From positions 62,001-126,000 of the forward strand of contig NZ_VTTM01000013.1 in NCBI RefSeq assembly GCF_008364795.1: a stretch of DNA of 64,000 nt, in the 5' to 3' direction. A model generated the notes under the pieces. It was given only the letters and a program-made list of their open reading frames with translations, did no database searches and was not told the origin of the DNA. This DNA is from Azospirillum oryzae. Its GTDB lineage: Bacteria > Pseudomonadota > Alphaproteobacteria > Azospirillales > Azospirillaceae. This document shows positions 29,501 through 38,300 of the stretch, piece after piece. The position numbers were made by a program, and so were the translations under genes. Numbering within the stretch: the stretch's first letter is position 1; every line of letters starts with the position of its first letter.

Positions 29501-29699
29501 GGAGGTGATGCAGCGCATCGCCGTGCCGATGATCGGGGGCATGATCTCCTCCACCGTGCTCACCCTGCTGGTCATCCCAGCCATTTATGCCCTGGTCAAG
29601 GCGCGCGACGTGGAGCGCCCCGCTCCCGAAGCGCCGCCGTTGTCACCCATTGACCGCACCTCCACCCATCCCACAAAGGAAACCGCCATTGCTTCGTAA
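26508..29699 (+). CDS. cusA: CusA/CzcA-family heavy-metal RND pump
   Basis: The 1063-residue inner membrane proton-driven pump has twelve predicted transmembrane helices in two halves. The first helix is VALTLIGTLFLIAAGAYSVS. The heavy-metal RND signatures DALPDLSDVQVI, GGIAIAVGAMVDASIVMIEN and VGFIALAGVAAETGVVMLIYLD are present. The NAWTMPLRARIDMLSTGIRTP segment is in the metal-gating porter region. Cu/Ag specificity is inferred from the neighbouring CusF and DUF411 genes. It starts 17 bp after cusB with GCGGAGGG upstream. Confidence 0.92.
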   Translation: MIAAIIRWSARNVALTLIGTLFLIAAGAYSVSRIPLDALPDLSDVQVILYTDYPGQAPQVVEDQVTYPLTTAMLSVPKSKVVRGFSFFGASFVYIIFEDGTDIYWARSRVLEYLNFAAKRLPNGVTPTLGPDATGVGWVYQYVVLAKDRTLAELRTLQDWYLRYQLTKAEGVSEVASVGGFVQQYQVVVDPQKLQAYGVPLAKIAQAIRTSNQDVGGRVVEMAETEYVVRGRGYLRGAKDIEEIVLKVDRGTPILLRDVARVEIGPDERRGLTELNGEGEVVSGVALQRYGQNALSVIQNVKNKLTELKAGLPEGVSIESVYDRSELILRAVENLKGTLIEESVIVALVCIVFLLHVRSALVAIVTLPVGVLIAVMVMDAMGMTSNIMSLGGIAIAVGAMVDASIVMIENAHKRLEHAPPGASRVQVLIDAAVEVGPALFFSLLVITVSFLPVFTLEAQEGRLFKPLAFTKTFAMAGAAFLSITLVPVLMMLFVRGRIIPERKNPVNRLLIWLYRPLIKLVLRAKIPTILIAIGLLGWSVIPASRLGSEFMPAINEGTILYMPSTLPGLSITKAAELVQTQDRILKSFPEVESVYGKAGRAATATDPAPTEMFETVINLKPKSDWRPGMTYDALVAEMDKAVQMPGISNAWTMPLRARIDMLSTGIRTPIGIKVFGKDLEEMERLAREIEAVVKQVSGTTSAYAERIVGGYYLEIDPNREQLSRYGLTVGDLQDTILTALGGEMVTTTVEGRERFSVNVRYPRELRSNPDAIASRILLHPEAGGAIPLGQLASVRLTKGPATVRTENALLSAYIYVDIRDRDIGGYVADARKAVAEQVQMPAGYYVTWSGQFEYMERAAAKLKIVIPVTIAIIFLLMYLNFRRITETLIVMLSLPFALVGGVWYMSLLGFNLSVAVAVGFIALAGVAAETGVVMLIYLDHALADMKRRRAAEGRAMTAADLYEAIMEGAVERVRPKMMTVVAIMAGLLPIMWSTGTGSEVMQRIAVPMIGGMISSTVLTLLVIPAIYALVKARDVERPAPEAPPLSPIDRTSTHPTKETAIAS

Positions 29700-30024
29700 G
29701 CTTACCGTCGCCGCTCTCCTCACCACCATCAGCATCGCCCCCGCCGCGTGGGCGCAAATGGACCACCCTGGTCATGCCACGCCGGTCGCCCAGCCGGCGG
29801 CGGGCACGACCGGGACTGTCAACGCCGTTGATCCGGCGAAGCGCCTAGTCAACCTCAGCCACGGCACCATTGCGGCGCTCAGCTGGCCGGCGATGACCAT
29901 GGACTTCATGGTCGCCCCGGGTGTGGACCTCAAGCCCGTGAAGCCGGGCGACCCGGTCGCCTTCACCGTCGGAAAGGACGCTGCTGGGATGTACCGCATC
30001 GAGACGCTCACGCCGGTGAAATAG
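29689..30024 (+). CDS. cusF: CusF-like periplasmic copper-binding protein
   Basis: A TTG start at 29689, preceded by AAAGGAAA, overlaps the end of cusA. The 111-residue product has a signal peptide (LTVAALLTTISIAPAAWAQ) and a CusF/CzcE OB-fold domain (GTVNAVDPAKRLVNLSHG, LSWPAMTMDFMVAPGV). The WPAMTMDF motif provides the Trp and two Met that hold Cu(I) or Ag(I) in CusF, and HG supplies the His. It should hand metal to the CusCBA pump. Confidence 0.92.
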   Translation: MLRKLTVAALLTTISIAPAAWAQMDHPGHATPVAQPAAGTTGTVNAVDPAKRLVNLSHGTIAALSWPAMTMDFMVAPGVDLKPVKPGDPVAFTVGKDAAGMYRIETLTPVK

Positions 30025-30037
30025 GCGCACCCCCTTC

Positions 30038-30083
30038 GCCCTCGCGCGGGCGCGGCGTCCAGACGCACCGCCCGCGCGAGGGC
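30038..30083 (+). terminator. 15-bp perfect GC-rich hairpin after cusF
   Basis: GCCCTCGCGCGGGCG at 30038-30052 pairs perfectly with CGCCCGCGCGAGGGC at 30069-30083 around a 16-base loop. It separates cusF from the DUF411 gene. There is no U-tract, so it may be a partial terminator or a stabiliser of the upstream mRNA. Confidence 0.55.
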
Positions 30084-30105
30084 GCCATGGAGCAGGAGGA
30101 CCGTC

Positions 30106-30636
30106 ATGACGATGAGAAAGCGCCAAAGGAAGGCGACCGTCCGGTCGCCCTATGCGCACGGTTCGGTGATGCAACGGCTCCGGGGAGCGCGCTGGGGGCT
30201 TTTGCTCGGTGTCGGGCTGGTGGGCGTCCACTTGATCGCCGGCTCCGCGCTCTTCGAGAGCACACCGGCCGCAGCCGCGGATCTCACGGTCTGGAAGTCG
30301 CCGACCTGCGACTGCTGTGGCAAATGGATCGAGCACATGCGGGCGGCGGGGTTCTCCATCGTTGTCCGCGACGTGGAGGACATGCACCGGATCAGGACCG
30401 GGCAGGTGGTTCCCGAGGCGTTGCGGTCCTGCCACACCGCCATGATGGACGGCTATGTCCTGGAAGGACACGTGCCCGCTTCGGACGTGAACCGGTTGCT
30501 GACGGAAAAACCTCAGCTGAAAGGGCTGTCGGTGCCAGGCATGCCCGCGAGCGCGCCGGGCATGGACCATCCCGGCCACCCGTACGGTGTCGTCACGTTC
30601 GGGAGGACCGGCGGTGGTCTCTATGCGAGCCATTAA
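30106..30636 (+). CDS. DUF411 metal-binding protein
   Basis: The ATG is preceded by CAGGAGGA. The 176-residue protein has a basic N-terminus, one membrane or signal helix (about 31-47), then the DUF411 domain. Its motifs are TVWKSPTCDCCGKW (Cys68, Cys70, Cys71), SCHTAMMDGYVLEGHVPA and PGMPASAPGMDHPGHPY. The Cys cluster and the C-terminal Met/His-rich segment are consistent with periplasmic Cu(I)/Ag(I) binding. Members routinely accompany CusF and CusCBA. Confidence 0.9.
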   Translation: MTMRKRQRKATVRSPYAHGSVMQRLRGARWGLLLGVGLVGVHLIAGSALFESTPAAAADLTVWKSPTCDCCGKWIEHMRAAGFSIVVRDVEDMHRIRTGQVVPEALRSCHTAMMDGYVLEGHVPASDVNRLLTEKPQLKGLSVPGMPASAPGMDHPGHPYGVVTFGRTGGGLYASH

Positions 30637-30664
30637 CGGTGGACACGGGGCAGAGGAGGAGCGC

Positions 30665-31051
30665 GTGATCGAGCGCAATGCTCACGACACCGCGCCGGGA
30701 CCCCACCGGGCGGGCCGGGGGCGGGCGCTGACCGGGACCGGCATGGACCTCATCGTGGTCGCCCAGCGGTTTCGCTACGCTGTGGCCCGGTTGCCGCGCG
30801 CAACCGCAGGCCTCCGTCCGGCCGGCGTGACGAGCGGGCTCCTGCTGGCCCCCGTGTTGGACGAGATCACTAAGGCGCGCCGACGACGCATCGGATGGCA
30901 GGCCATCGCCACTGAGCTTGCGAGGGCTGGCGTGCACAAGCTGAGTGGCGCGCCGTTCACCGCTGCCGATCTCCGCACCTACGCAAACCGGCTGTCCAAA
31001 CGGCAAAATGGAGGAGGGAGCAAGCCATCGGAACCAGCGTGCGGGCGATGA
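30665..31051 (+). CDS. Conserved-looking small protein of unknown function
   Basis: The preferred start is the GTG at 30665, with AGAGGAGG at ideal spacing; the frame stays open upstream into the DUF411 gene. The 128-residue product is basic. Its C-terminal segment GWQAIATELARAGVHKLSG, then FTAADLRTYANRLSKR, looks like a helix-turn-helix resembling the DNA-binding helices of plasmid and recombinase accessory proteins. I do not recognise the family. It is the last gene in the copper direction before the glycosyltransferase. Confidence 0.5.
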   Translation: MIERNAHDTAPGPHRAGRGRALTGTGMDLIVVAQRFRYAVARLPRATAGLRPAGVTSGLLLAPVLDEITKARRRRIGWQAIATELARAGVHKLSGAPFTAADLRTYANRLSKRQNGGGSKPSEPACGR

Positions 31052-31175
31052 AAGCCGTTATCCAGCGTCGCCCTGCCCACCATCCCGTCAGGTTGGAAAG
31101 ACAGGTTTGCCAATTTGGCATAACCCACAACCCGGCGCTGAACACCGGCGACCAGAAACACGGGGAGGGAAGCTC

Positions 31176-32420
31176 ATGAGAGGACGTCCGACCTCCGGCC
31201 GCGTGCTCATCTACAGCCACGACACGTTCGGGCTCGGCCACCTGCGCCGCTGCCGCGCCATCGCCCACGCGCTGGTCGAACGGTACAGCAACCTGTCCGT
31301 GCTGATCCTGTCCGGCTCGCCCATCGTCGGCAGCTTCGACTTCCGCGCGCGGGTGGACTTCGTGCGCATTCCCGGCGTGATCAAACTGCGCAACGGGGAA
31401 TACACCGCGCTGAACCTGCACCTGGACATCGCTGAGCTCCTCGCCATGCGGGCCTCGCTAATCCGCCACACGGCGGAGGTCTACCAGCCCGACCTGTTCA
31501 TCGTGGACAAGGAACCGCTCGGCCTGCGCGGCGAGGTGCGCGAGACGCTGCACGACCTAAAGCAGCGCGGTGTGCCGCAGGTGCTGGGCCTGCGCGACGT
31601 GATGGACGAACCGGCCCTGCTCGCCCCGGAGTGGGAGCGCAAAAAGGTCCTCCCGGCGCTGGAAAGCCTTTACGACGAGATCTGGGTCTACGGCCTGCCG
31701 CAGGTCTGCGACCCGCTGGAGGGAATCGACGTGCCCCAGTCGGTGCGCAACAAGATGGTCTACACCGGCTACCTGCACCGCACCGTGCCTGCCGCCGTGC
31801 CGCACGGGCCGGGCCTGCCGGAGGAGCCTTACATCCTGGTCACCGCCGGCGGCGGCGGCGACGGGGAGGCGCTGGTGGACTGGGTGCTGCGCGCCTACGA
31901 GAGCGACCCGGGCATCCCCTACCGCGCCCTGCTGGTCTTTGGTCCCTTCATGCAGCCGGATTTGCAGGCGGAGTTCCTGGCCCGCGCCGAGGTCCTACCG
32001 AAGGTCGAGACCACCGCCTTCGAGACGCGGATCGAGCGGCTGATGCAGGGGGCGGTGGGGGTGGTCGCCATGGGCGGCTACAACACCTTCTGCGAGATCC
32101 TGTCCTTCGACAAGAAGGCGCTGATCGTTCCACGCGAGACACCGCGGCGCGAGCAGACCATCCGCGCGGCCCGCGCGGAGGAGATGGGGCTCGTCTCCGT
32201 GCTGATGGACGACGGCGTGCGCGACGCCAGGGCCATGGCGACGGCGCTGCGCCGGCTGCCCTGGCAGCCCGCCCCGTCCTCCGTCACCGTGCCGGGCCTG
32301 CTCGACGGGCTGGAGAGCGTCAACCGCCTCGCCGGCCGGCACCTGCCGGTGCAGCCGGTGGCCGAACAGCTGGCCAACGTCGCGTCCGAACGCAGGATGG
32401 CCGCCGGGGAGTGGGCATGA
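31176..32420 (+). CDS. MurG-like glycosyltransferase family protein
   Basis: The ATG at 31176 follows GGGGAGGGA. The 414-residue protein has two Rossmann-like halves. The N-terminus reads YSHDTFGLGHLRRCRAIA, typical of GT-B UDP-sugar transferases acting on a carrier. The C-terminal donor site has VTAGGGGDGEALVDWVL and VAMGGYNTFCEILSF. The substrate is unknown. A second glycosyltransferase started 19 bp downstream, so the two probably formed an exopolysaccharide or glycan operon before the transposon arrived. Confidence 0.75.
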   Translation: MRGRPTSGRVLIYSHDTFGLGHLRRCRAIAHALVERYSNLSVLILSGSPIVGSFDFRARVDFVRIPGVIKLRNGEYTALNLHLDIAELLAMRASLIRHTAEVYQPDLFIVDKEPLGLRGEVRETLHDLKQRGVPQVLGLRDVMDEPALLAPEWERKKVLPALESLYDEIWVYGLPQVCDPLEGIDVPQSVRNKMVYTGYLHRTVPAAVPHGPGLPEEPYILVTAGGGGDGEALVDWVLRAYESDPGIPYRALLVFGPFMQPDLQAEFLARAEVLPKVETTAFETRIERLMQGAVGVVAMGGYNTFCEILSFDKKALIVPRETPRREQTIRAARAEEMGLVSVLMDDGVRDARAMATALRRLPWQPAPSSVTVPGLLDGLESVNRLAGRHLPVQPVAEQLANVASERRMAAGEWA

Positions 32421-32439
32421 CCGTCGCGGCGTTCGTCCC

Positions 32440-32685
32440 ATGTCCGTTGCGGTCATCGTCAAAGGCTGGCCGCGCCTGTCGGAAACCTTCATCGCGCAGG
32501 AGATCCTGGGGCTGGAGCGGCGTGGACTGCGTCAAGTCATCGTCAGCCTGCGCCAACCGACCGATAAGGCGGTCCACGATCTGAACCGGCTCATCACGGC
32601 CCCCGTGACCCACCTGCCCGAATACCTGCACCAGGCAGCGTGGTGCAGGGATGCGGGAATGGCGGCGGCTTGCGGATTGGCGTAG
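32440..32685 (+). pseudogene. Glycosyltransferase N-terminal fragment
   Basis: The first 65 or so residues (VAVIVKGWPRLSETFIAQE, then GLERRGL and VSLRQPTDKAVHDLNRL) are the canonical N-terminus of group 1 glycosyltransferases, about 400 residues when complete. The frame then runs into a stop 51 bp before the left end of the Tn3-family element. The missing C-terminal part is not found beyond the right end at 38414, so more than a simple insertion has occurred. Confidence 0.7.
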
Positions 32686-32735
32686 ATACCGCGTCTCGTT
32701 CATGTCCACCACCGCCACCGACCAATGCCGTTCAA

Positions 32736-32773
32736 GGGATGCGAGTAGCAGCGGAACAGAAAACCTAGGTAAG
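32736..32773. repeat. Left terminal inverted repeat of the Tn3-family element
   Basis: It begins GGGATG and then carries 32 of the 33 bases shared perfectly with the right end; the match in fact extends one base to 32774. Confidence 0.9.
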
Positions 32774-32878
32774 GGGTATTATTGGCATCTGGAGCTTTTG
32801 CCTGAGGCACGGTCGGAGTTTGCCCTAGGCGAAGATCCTTGCTTGCTCTGCCACTACACTGCCGCCTGATATCCCCGA

Positions 32879-33676
32879 TCACTGTTGCTCGCGCACCCAA
32901 AGGCGGCTCATATGGATGGCCAGCTTTTCCGGGTCGATGCGGAGGGCGTGCGCTACTGCCTGCACCTCACTCAAATTTCCAGACCACCGTCCGGACAGCC
33001 ACTCCGTAGGCACGTTGCCTTCAGCACCAGGGAACGCCGCCAGAGCCGCCAGCAGCTGTGTGAGCGATGAAGCCGTTTCGAACTCTATATAATGGGAAGT
33101 GGTGTCAGGCGTTGGTCTGAAACCCCGCTTTTTTAGTAGCCAAGTCGCAGCTTCGGCCCAATTGACCACCACCTTGCCGTCTTCACGGTGGGATGCCAGT
33201 TCTTTGGCACTCAGGGCATTTCGAACGGCGCCCTCTCTCATATCGGCCAGTAGCGCCAGTTCTCGGACGGAAAACACGGCGGTTGATCGCTGGTTCGGGT
33301 CCGATAGCTTTTGCCGAGCCCGGAACATGTCCAGCACTTGGGTCGTCAGTGGGTCCTCGGGCCAGGCCGCGGGCTCGCCGTAAGCATTGGTCCGTGGAAC
33401 CAAATCGATGAAAGACGCCAAAGCCGATTCCTCAAAGTCCCCACTGGGCTCCAGGGCGCACAACCCCATGGCGAAGTCGTACATGAGCAACAAGGGCATA
33501 CCGTTCCCAAACTGGGTCAGGTCGACCTTTTCCGGCTGATCGTCTGCATAATCCCCTTCGGCCGGGAAGCCCGCGAAAGCAACGGCGGCATCCTCCCCTT
33601 TCAGTCGGGCGAGGTGGTCAGCGATCAGGAGAATTCCTTGCTGCAACTCGCGAACATAGTCTTCGCGGCGGATCAT
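32879..33676 (-). CDS. Passenger protein with a helix-turn-helix domain
   Basis: The start is the ATG at 33676 because GAGGAG lies 7 bp upstream; an in-frame ATG at 33712 overlaps the previous gene. The product has 265 residues. The N-terminal half is acidic and helical (REDYVRELQQGILLIADHL). The middle carries a MerR/excisionase-like helix-turn-helix (FSVRELALLADMREGAVRNA, then DGKVVVNWAEAATWLL). The C-terminal part is helical with no known motif. It starts 13 bp after the UDG-like gene, implying one mRNA. It may be the regulator or partner of that gene. Confidence 0.6.
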   Translation of the reverse strand: MIRREDYVRELQQGILLIADHLARLKGEDAAVAFAGFPAEGDYADDQPEKVDLTQFGNGMPLLLMYDFAMGLCALEPSGDFEESALASFIDLVPRTNAYGEPAAWPEDPLTTQVLDMFRARQKLSDPNQRSTAVFSVRELALLADMREGAVRNALSAKELASHREDGKVVVNWAEAATWLLKKRGFRPTPDTTSHYIEFETASSLTQLLAALAAFPGAEGNVPTEWLSGRWSGNLSEVQAVAHALRIDPEKLAIHMSRLWVREQQ

Positions 33677-33689
33677 TACGGCTGTCTCC

Positions 33690-34424
33690 TCAGGCGGTAA
33701 ATAGGCGAGCAAAGTGGAACTTCAACCGGTTGACGGCGGGGTCTCGAAGGCCCTTGGAGGGATGAAGGACGATGAATGCCTCGACGTTGCCTGATAGGTA
33801 CGGCAGCGACAAGGCGCTGTGGCCGAAGTAAACGGCTTGGCTGCTGCCATTCGGCCCCAGGATGGTTTCGCCTTGTGTCACGACACGAGCCTTGTGGGCA
33901 CCAAGGAAAGCATCGTAGGCGGCCTTGCCGCCAAACAAGATGGCGCGAGGGCCAATATAGCTGATCAGCCGAGCCAGATGCGGAGCGGTTTCCTTGGCGG
34001 CTACAGGAACACGGATGCCCAGGCTTTGCATGTTGGGGGACCGGCGCCAGATCACATTGCTGCCCTGCACGGTCCGAATTCCCTCGGGCGATGAAACACC
34101 CAGCGTTAGCTGAAGCAGGCGACCGATGTTCTGCGATGTCGGCCCATAGCCCTCGATGTACTCGCTGCCGCCCGCGGCGACGTCGACCAATTTAAAATTG
34201 TCGGCGGAGCCGCCCGGATTGAGGCCGAGGACCATCAGAGGGCAAGGGCAAATGGGAGAATAGTTGATCGAGTAATCGGCCCTGTTGTTGAGGCCGGTCG
34301 CGGCTCGCCATTGCGTATCAAGATCGGCGAGAAATTGATTGGCTGCAGGCAGGAGTGAGCGATCCAATGAGAACATGATGGGGGGCCTCGAATGTGAGTG
34401 GGTGCCGTCTTTCCGGGCTGTCAC
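33690..34424 (-). CDS. UDG-superfamily-like passenger protein
   Basis: The GTG start at 34424 has AGGGTGA upstream; an ATG at 34376 (MFSLDRSLLPAANQF) is an alternative. The 244-residue product has PLMVLGLNPGGSADNF, resembling motif A of uracil-DNA glycosylases. Near the C-terminus it has AFIVLHPSKGLRDP, resembling motif B (HPS). Four Cys-Pro/Cys residues (SPICPCP) precede motif A. It could be a base-excision or nucleic-acid-binding enzyme. It is encoded with the helix-turn-helix protein as cargo of the Tn3 element, away from the transposition genes. Confidence 0.55.
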   Translation of the reverse strand: MTARKDGTHSHSRPPIMFSLDRSLLPAANQFLADLDTQWRAATGLNNRADYSINYSPICPCPLMVLGLNPGGSADNFKLVDVAAGGSEYIEGYGPTSQNIGRLLQLTLGVSSPEGIRTVQGSNVIWRRSPNMQSLGIRVPVAAKETAPHLARLISYIGPRAILFGGKAAYDAFLGAHKARVVTQGETILGPNGSSQAVYFGHSALSLPYLSGNVEAFIVLHPSKGLRDPAVNRLKFHFARLFTA

Positions 34425-34538
34425 GCTTCACCCTGCGTTCGGGAAAAGGTCACCGCCCAAGGTGAAGGCAGTCCTCTTTGCTGACGTTTCTTGCGCGACT
34501 ATCAGCTGCGCGCCAGGCGCTACCACCGCCATGCCGTA

Positions 34539-34605
34539 ATGATATAATTCATATCATATTCAGCGGTCAACAAGAATATGATTACGGTGTTATCATGAAT
34601 ATCAT
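34539..34605. promoter_or_regulatory. AT-rich operator-like repeats upstream of the passenger pair
   Basis: A perfect inverted repeat ATGATAT-AATTC-ATATCAT lies at 34539-34557, and ATATCAT recurs at 34599-34605 beside a near-copy at 34590. The cluster stands out from the GC-rich surroundings. It sits between the divergent passenger and resolvase genes, a natural place for autoregulation by the helix-turn-helix protein. Confidence 0.5.
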
Positions 34606-34696
34606 GACGGCCGAGTGTCCAGATGACCCGTACAGCAAGCGAGCGTCATCGCCTTCTCAATGTAATTTTAGGGTATACCCATACGATACGGCGTCG

Positions 34697-34774
34697 TGAG
34701 ACAATTCTCAGCGTCTCATTTGGATGGATTTCGCCTGAGTGAGACGTTACCGTTTGCTGGTTTAGAAGCAAACG
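34697..34774. other. Candidate res site of the resolvase
   Basis: Within 90 bp before the resolvase gene there are paired motifs: TGAGAC-N10-GTCTCA (34697-34718), TGAGAC again at 34740, and CGTTTGC-N10-GCAAACG (34751-34774). Two or three such dyads next to tnpR are the usual layout of serine-resolvase sites. The assignment is by position and symmetry only. Confidence 0.5.
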
Positions 34775-34783
34775 AGACGATTC

Positions 34784-35341
34784 ATGGCGATCTACGGCTA
34801 CGCCCGCGCCTCCACGCTGGATCAGGACGTGGCGATCCAGGAGGAGGCGCTTCGCCAAGCCGGCTGCGAAGTCATCCGCTCTGAGAAGGCGAGTGGCACG
34901 ACCCGTACCGGCCGGTCGGAGCTCGCCTTGCTCCTCCAGTTCCTACGCCCCGGTGACACGCTGGTGGTCACCCGCGTCGATCGCCTGGCACGCTCGATCA
35001 AGGATCTCCAGGACATCGTGCATGAGCTGCGCGCCAAGGGGGTCGCCCTGAAGGCGACCGAACAGCCCATCGACACCACAACCTCGGCCGGCAAGGCATT
35101 TCTCGACATGCTCGGCGTGTTCGCCGAGTTCGAAACCAACCTGCGCCGGGAGCGCCAGATGGAGGGCATCTCGCGCGCCAAGGCCAAGGGAGTCTACAAG
35201 GGCCGCAAGCCATCGATCGACCCGGCGGAGGTCTGGCGCTTGCGGACCGAAGAGAAGCTGGGACCAACCGCCATCGCCCAGCGACTCGGGATCGGGCGCG
35301 CGTCCGTCTATCGGGTGCTCGCTGGTGCCGACCGACCCTGA
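34784..35341 (+). CDS. tnpR: Tn3-family serine resolvase
   Basis: The 185-residue serine recombinase has catalytic Ser10 in YGYARASTLDQD, the GRSELALLLQFLRPGDTLVV and RVDRLARSIKDLQ motifs, and EFETNLRRERQMEGI. A C-terminal helix-turn-helix follows (LGPTAIAQRLGIGRASVYRV). It resolves cointegrates at res. Its stop overlaps the transposase start by one base (TGATG). Confidence 0.93.
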   Translation: MAIYGYARASTLDQDVAIQEEALRQAGCEVIRSEKASGTTRTGRSELALLLQFLRPGDTLVVTRVDRLARSIKDLQDIVHELRAKGVALKATEQPIDTTTSAGKAFLDMLGVFAEFETNLRRERQMEGISRAKAKGVYKGRKPSIDPAEVWRLRTEEKLGPTAIAQRLGIGRASVYRVLAGADRP

Positions 35342-38300
35342 TGCCGGTCAGCTTTCTCACCCCGGAACAAGAAGGGCGGTACGGCCAGTTTCCGGCCGAA
35401 GTGTCTGCCGAGCAGTTGGCCCGGTTCTTCCACCTTGATGACGCAGATCGCGTGTTCATATTGGCGCACCGCGGCACCCACATGCGGCTTGGTTGCGCCG
35501 TTCAGCTCGGCACGGTGCGGTTTCTCGGAACGTTCCTTGAAGATCCAGGCAAGGTACCGCCGGGTGTCATCGGCTTCCTTGGCGACCAACTTGGCGTGCC
35601 AGTCAACGGAGCGCTCGATGCGTACCGGGCCAGCCAATGGCGTTGGCGTCACCCGGTTGAAATCCGCAAACGCTATGGCTACCGGGATTTTTCGGACTCC
35701 GCCGCGCAATGGCGCCTCCAGCGATGGCTCTACGCGCTGTGCTGGACGGGGACAGACCGGCCGACGGCCCTGTTCGACCAAGCGACGGCCTGGCTGGTAA
35801 CGCACAAAGTGCTGCTGCCGGGGGCGAGCGTGCTCGAACGGACCGTCGCGCGGGTGCGGTCTCGTGCCAACAGCCGCCTGTGGCGCCTGCTGGCGGCCCG
35901 GATCACGCCCGAGCAGAAGGCGCGGCTTGACGCTCTGCTGGTGGTGCCGGAGGGTGGGCGACAGAGCCCGATGGACCGGCTCCGCTCGGGGCCGACCCTG
36001 CAAAGCACCAACGAATTGGTGCGCGCGATTGAGCGCCTCGACGAGGTACGGCACCTCGTGGCTGGTCTACCGCTCACCAGCCATCTGCCGAAAGTCCGCA
36101 TCATGTCTTTGGCGCGGTTCGCCGGCGTCGCCAAGGCCCAGGCGGTCGCCCGGTTGCCGGACGAGCGCCGCGCCGCCACCCTGCTGGCGTTCATTCGGAC
36201 GCTTGAGGCGAGCGCGCAGGACGATGTGCTCGACCTGTTCGACCTGCTCGTCACCCGGATGTTCGTCGATGCCGTCCGTAAGGGCCGGGAGGCGCGGTTG
36301 CGCAGCCTGGGCGACCTTGACGCTGCCGCCCGCATCCTGAGCAGGGTCTGTGCTTTGGTGCTCGACGGTGATGTTGGCGACAGTGATCTGCGAACCGCCG
36401 TTTTCGGGGCTGTGCCGCAAGCCGCCCTGGAAGCCGCCGTGGCTCAAGTGGACAGCCTGACCAAGCCGCCGGACGATCCCTATCTCGACGAACTTATGGC
36501 GCAGCACCGCCGCATCCGGCGTTTCCTACCGCACTTCGTGCGTGTGGTCGGCTTGGGCGCCATGCCGACTGGCCGGCCTGTGCTGAAGGCTCTGCACCAC
36601 CTCCGGACGGTTGGGGAGGGCAATGCACGCGGTGCGCCGTGGCCCACGGAGTTCGTGCCGAAGTCTTGGGAACGCCGGGTGATCCGGAACGGCGTCCTTG
36701 ACCGGCGCGCCTGGACCCTGTGTCTGGTCGATCGGCTGCGCGGCGCGCTCCGTCGCCGCGACGTGTTTGCGACGCCAAGTCTGCGCTTTGCCGACCCCCG
36801 CATCGGCCTGCTCGACGGCGCCGCTTGGGAGGCCGCGCGGCCAACCGTCTGCCGCACGCTGGGAAAGTCGCAGAATGCGGGTGAAGAGATCGATCAACTG
36901 ACCGAGCGGCTCGATCAGGCGTTCCGAACGGTGACCGACAACCTTCCTCAAAATGCCGGCATCCGCCTCGAACGGAATGGCACCGACGAGGACCTGGTGC
37001 TGACCGGCCTCGACCGCCTCGACGAGCCGGCCAGCCTCGTTGCTCTGCGGGAGGCCGTGACAGCGCGCCTGCCGCGTGTCGATCTACCGGAATTGCTGCT
37101 GGAAATCGATGCCCGGACCGGCTTCGCTGGCGCCTTCACCCATGCCAGCGAAGCCGAGGCGCGGGCGCAGGATCTGCCGACGACGCTGTGTGCCATGCTG
37201 CTGGCCGAGGCATGCAACACCGGCCTGGAACCGCTGGTGCGCCCGGACCTGCCGGCGCTCCGGCGGTCGCGCCTGAGCTGGGTTCGGCAGAATTATCTGC
37301 GGGCAGAAACCCTGACCCTGGCCAATGCCCGCCTTGTCGCCGCCCAGAACGGCATCGACTTGGCGCGGCGGTGGGGCGGCGGCGATGTCGCCTCCGCCGA
37401 CGGGCTGCGCTTCGTGGTACCGGTGCGCACCATCCACGCCGGCCCCAACCCGAAGTACTTCGGCTCCGAACGCGGCGTCACCTACTATAACCTCGTGTCC
37501 GACCAGTTCACCGGCCTGAACGCCATTACCGTGCCCGGCACTCTGCGCGACAGCCTGGTGCTGCTGAGCGTCGTGTTGGAACAGGAGACCGATCTGGAGC
37601 CGACCGAGATCATGACCGACACCGGCGCCTACACGGACGTGATCTTCGGCATCTTTTGGCTGCTCGGCTACCAGTTCAGCCCGCGGATCGCCGATGTCGG
37701 CGGCGCCCGATTCTGGCGGACTGATCCGGCGGCCGACTACGGCCCCCTCGACAAGCTGGCCGCGCACAAGGTGAGGACGGGCCTCATCGCCGAGCATTGG
37801 GACGATCTGTTGCGCCTGGCCGGCTCGCTCAAGCTGGGCCTCGTGCAGGCCGGCGGGCTGATGCGGACGCTCCAGACGAACGACCGGCCAACCCGGCTGG
37901 CACGGGCGCTGGAGGAACTGGGCCGAATCATCAAGACGCTCTATCTGCTGGCCTACATCGACGACGAAGCCTATCGCCGCCGCATCCTCACCCAGCTCAA
38001 CCGAGGTGAGGGCCGCCACCAACTCGCCCGCGTCGTCTTCCATGGCAAGCGGGGCGAACTGCGTCAGCGCTACCGGGAAGGTCAGGAGGACCAGCTCGGC
38101 GCCCTTGGTCTGGTCGTCAACGCCATCATCCTGTGGAACACGATTTACATGGACGCCGCGCTTGACCAACTGCGAATGGAAGGTTTCGACGTTCGCAACG
38201 AGGACGTGGCCCGCCTGTCGCCGCTCGCCCATGAGCACATCAACATGCTTGGCCGTTACGCCTTCACCCTGCCCGAGCCAGTGGCTCGGGGTGAACTGCG

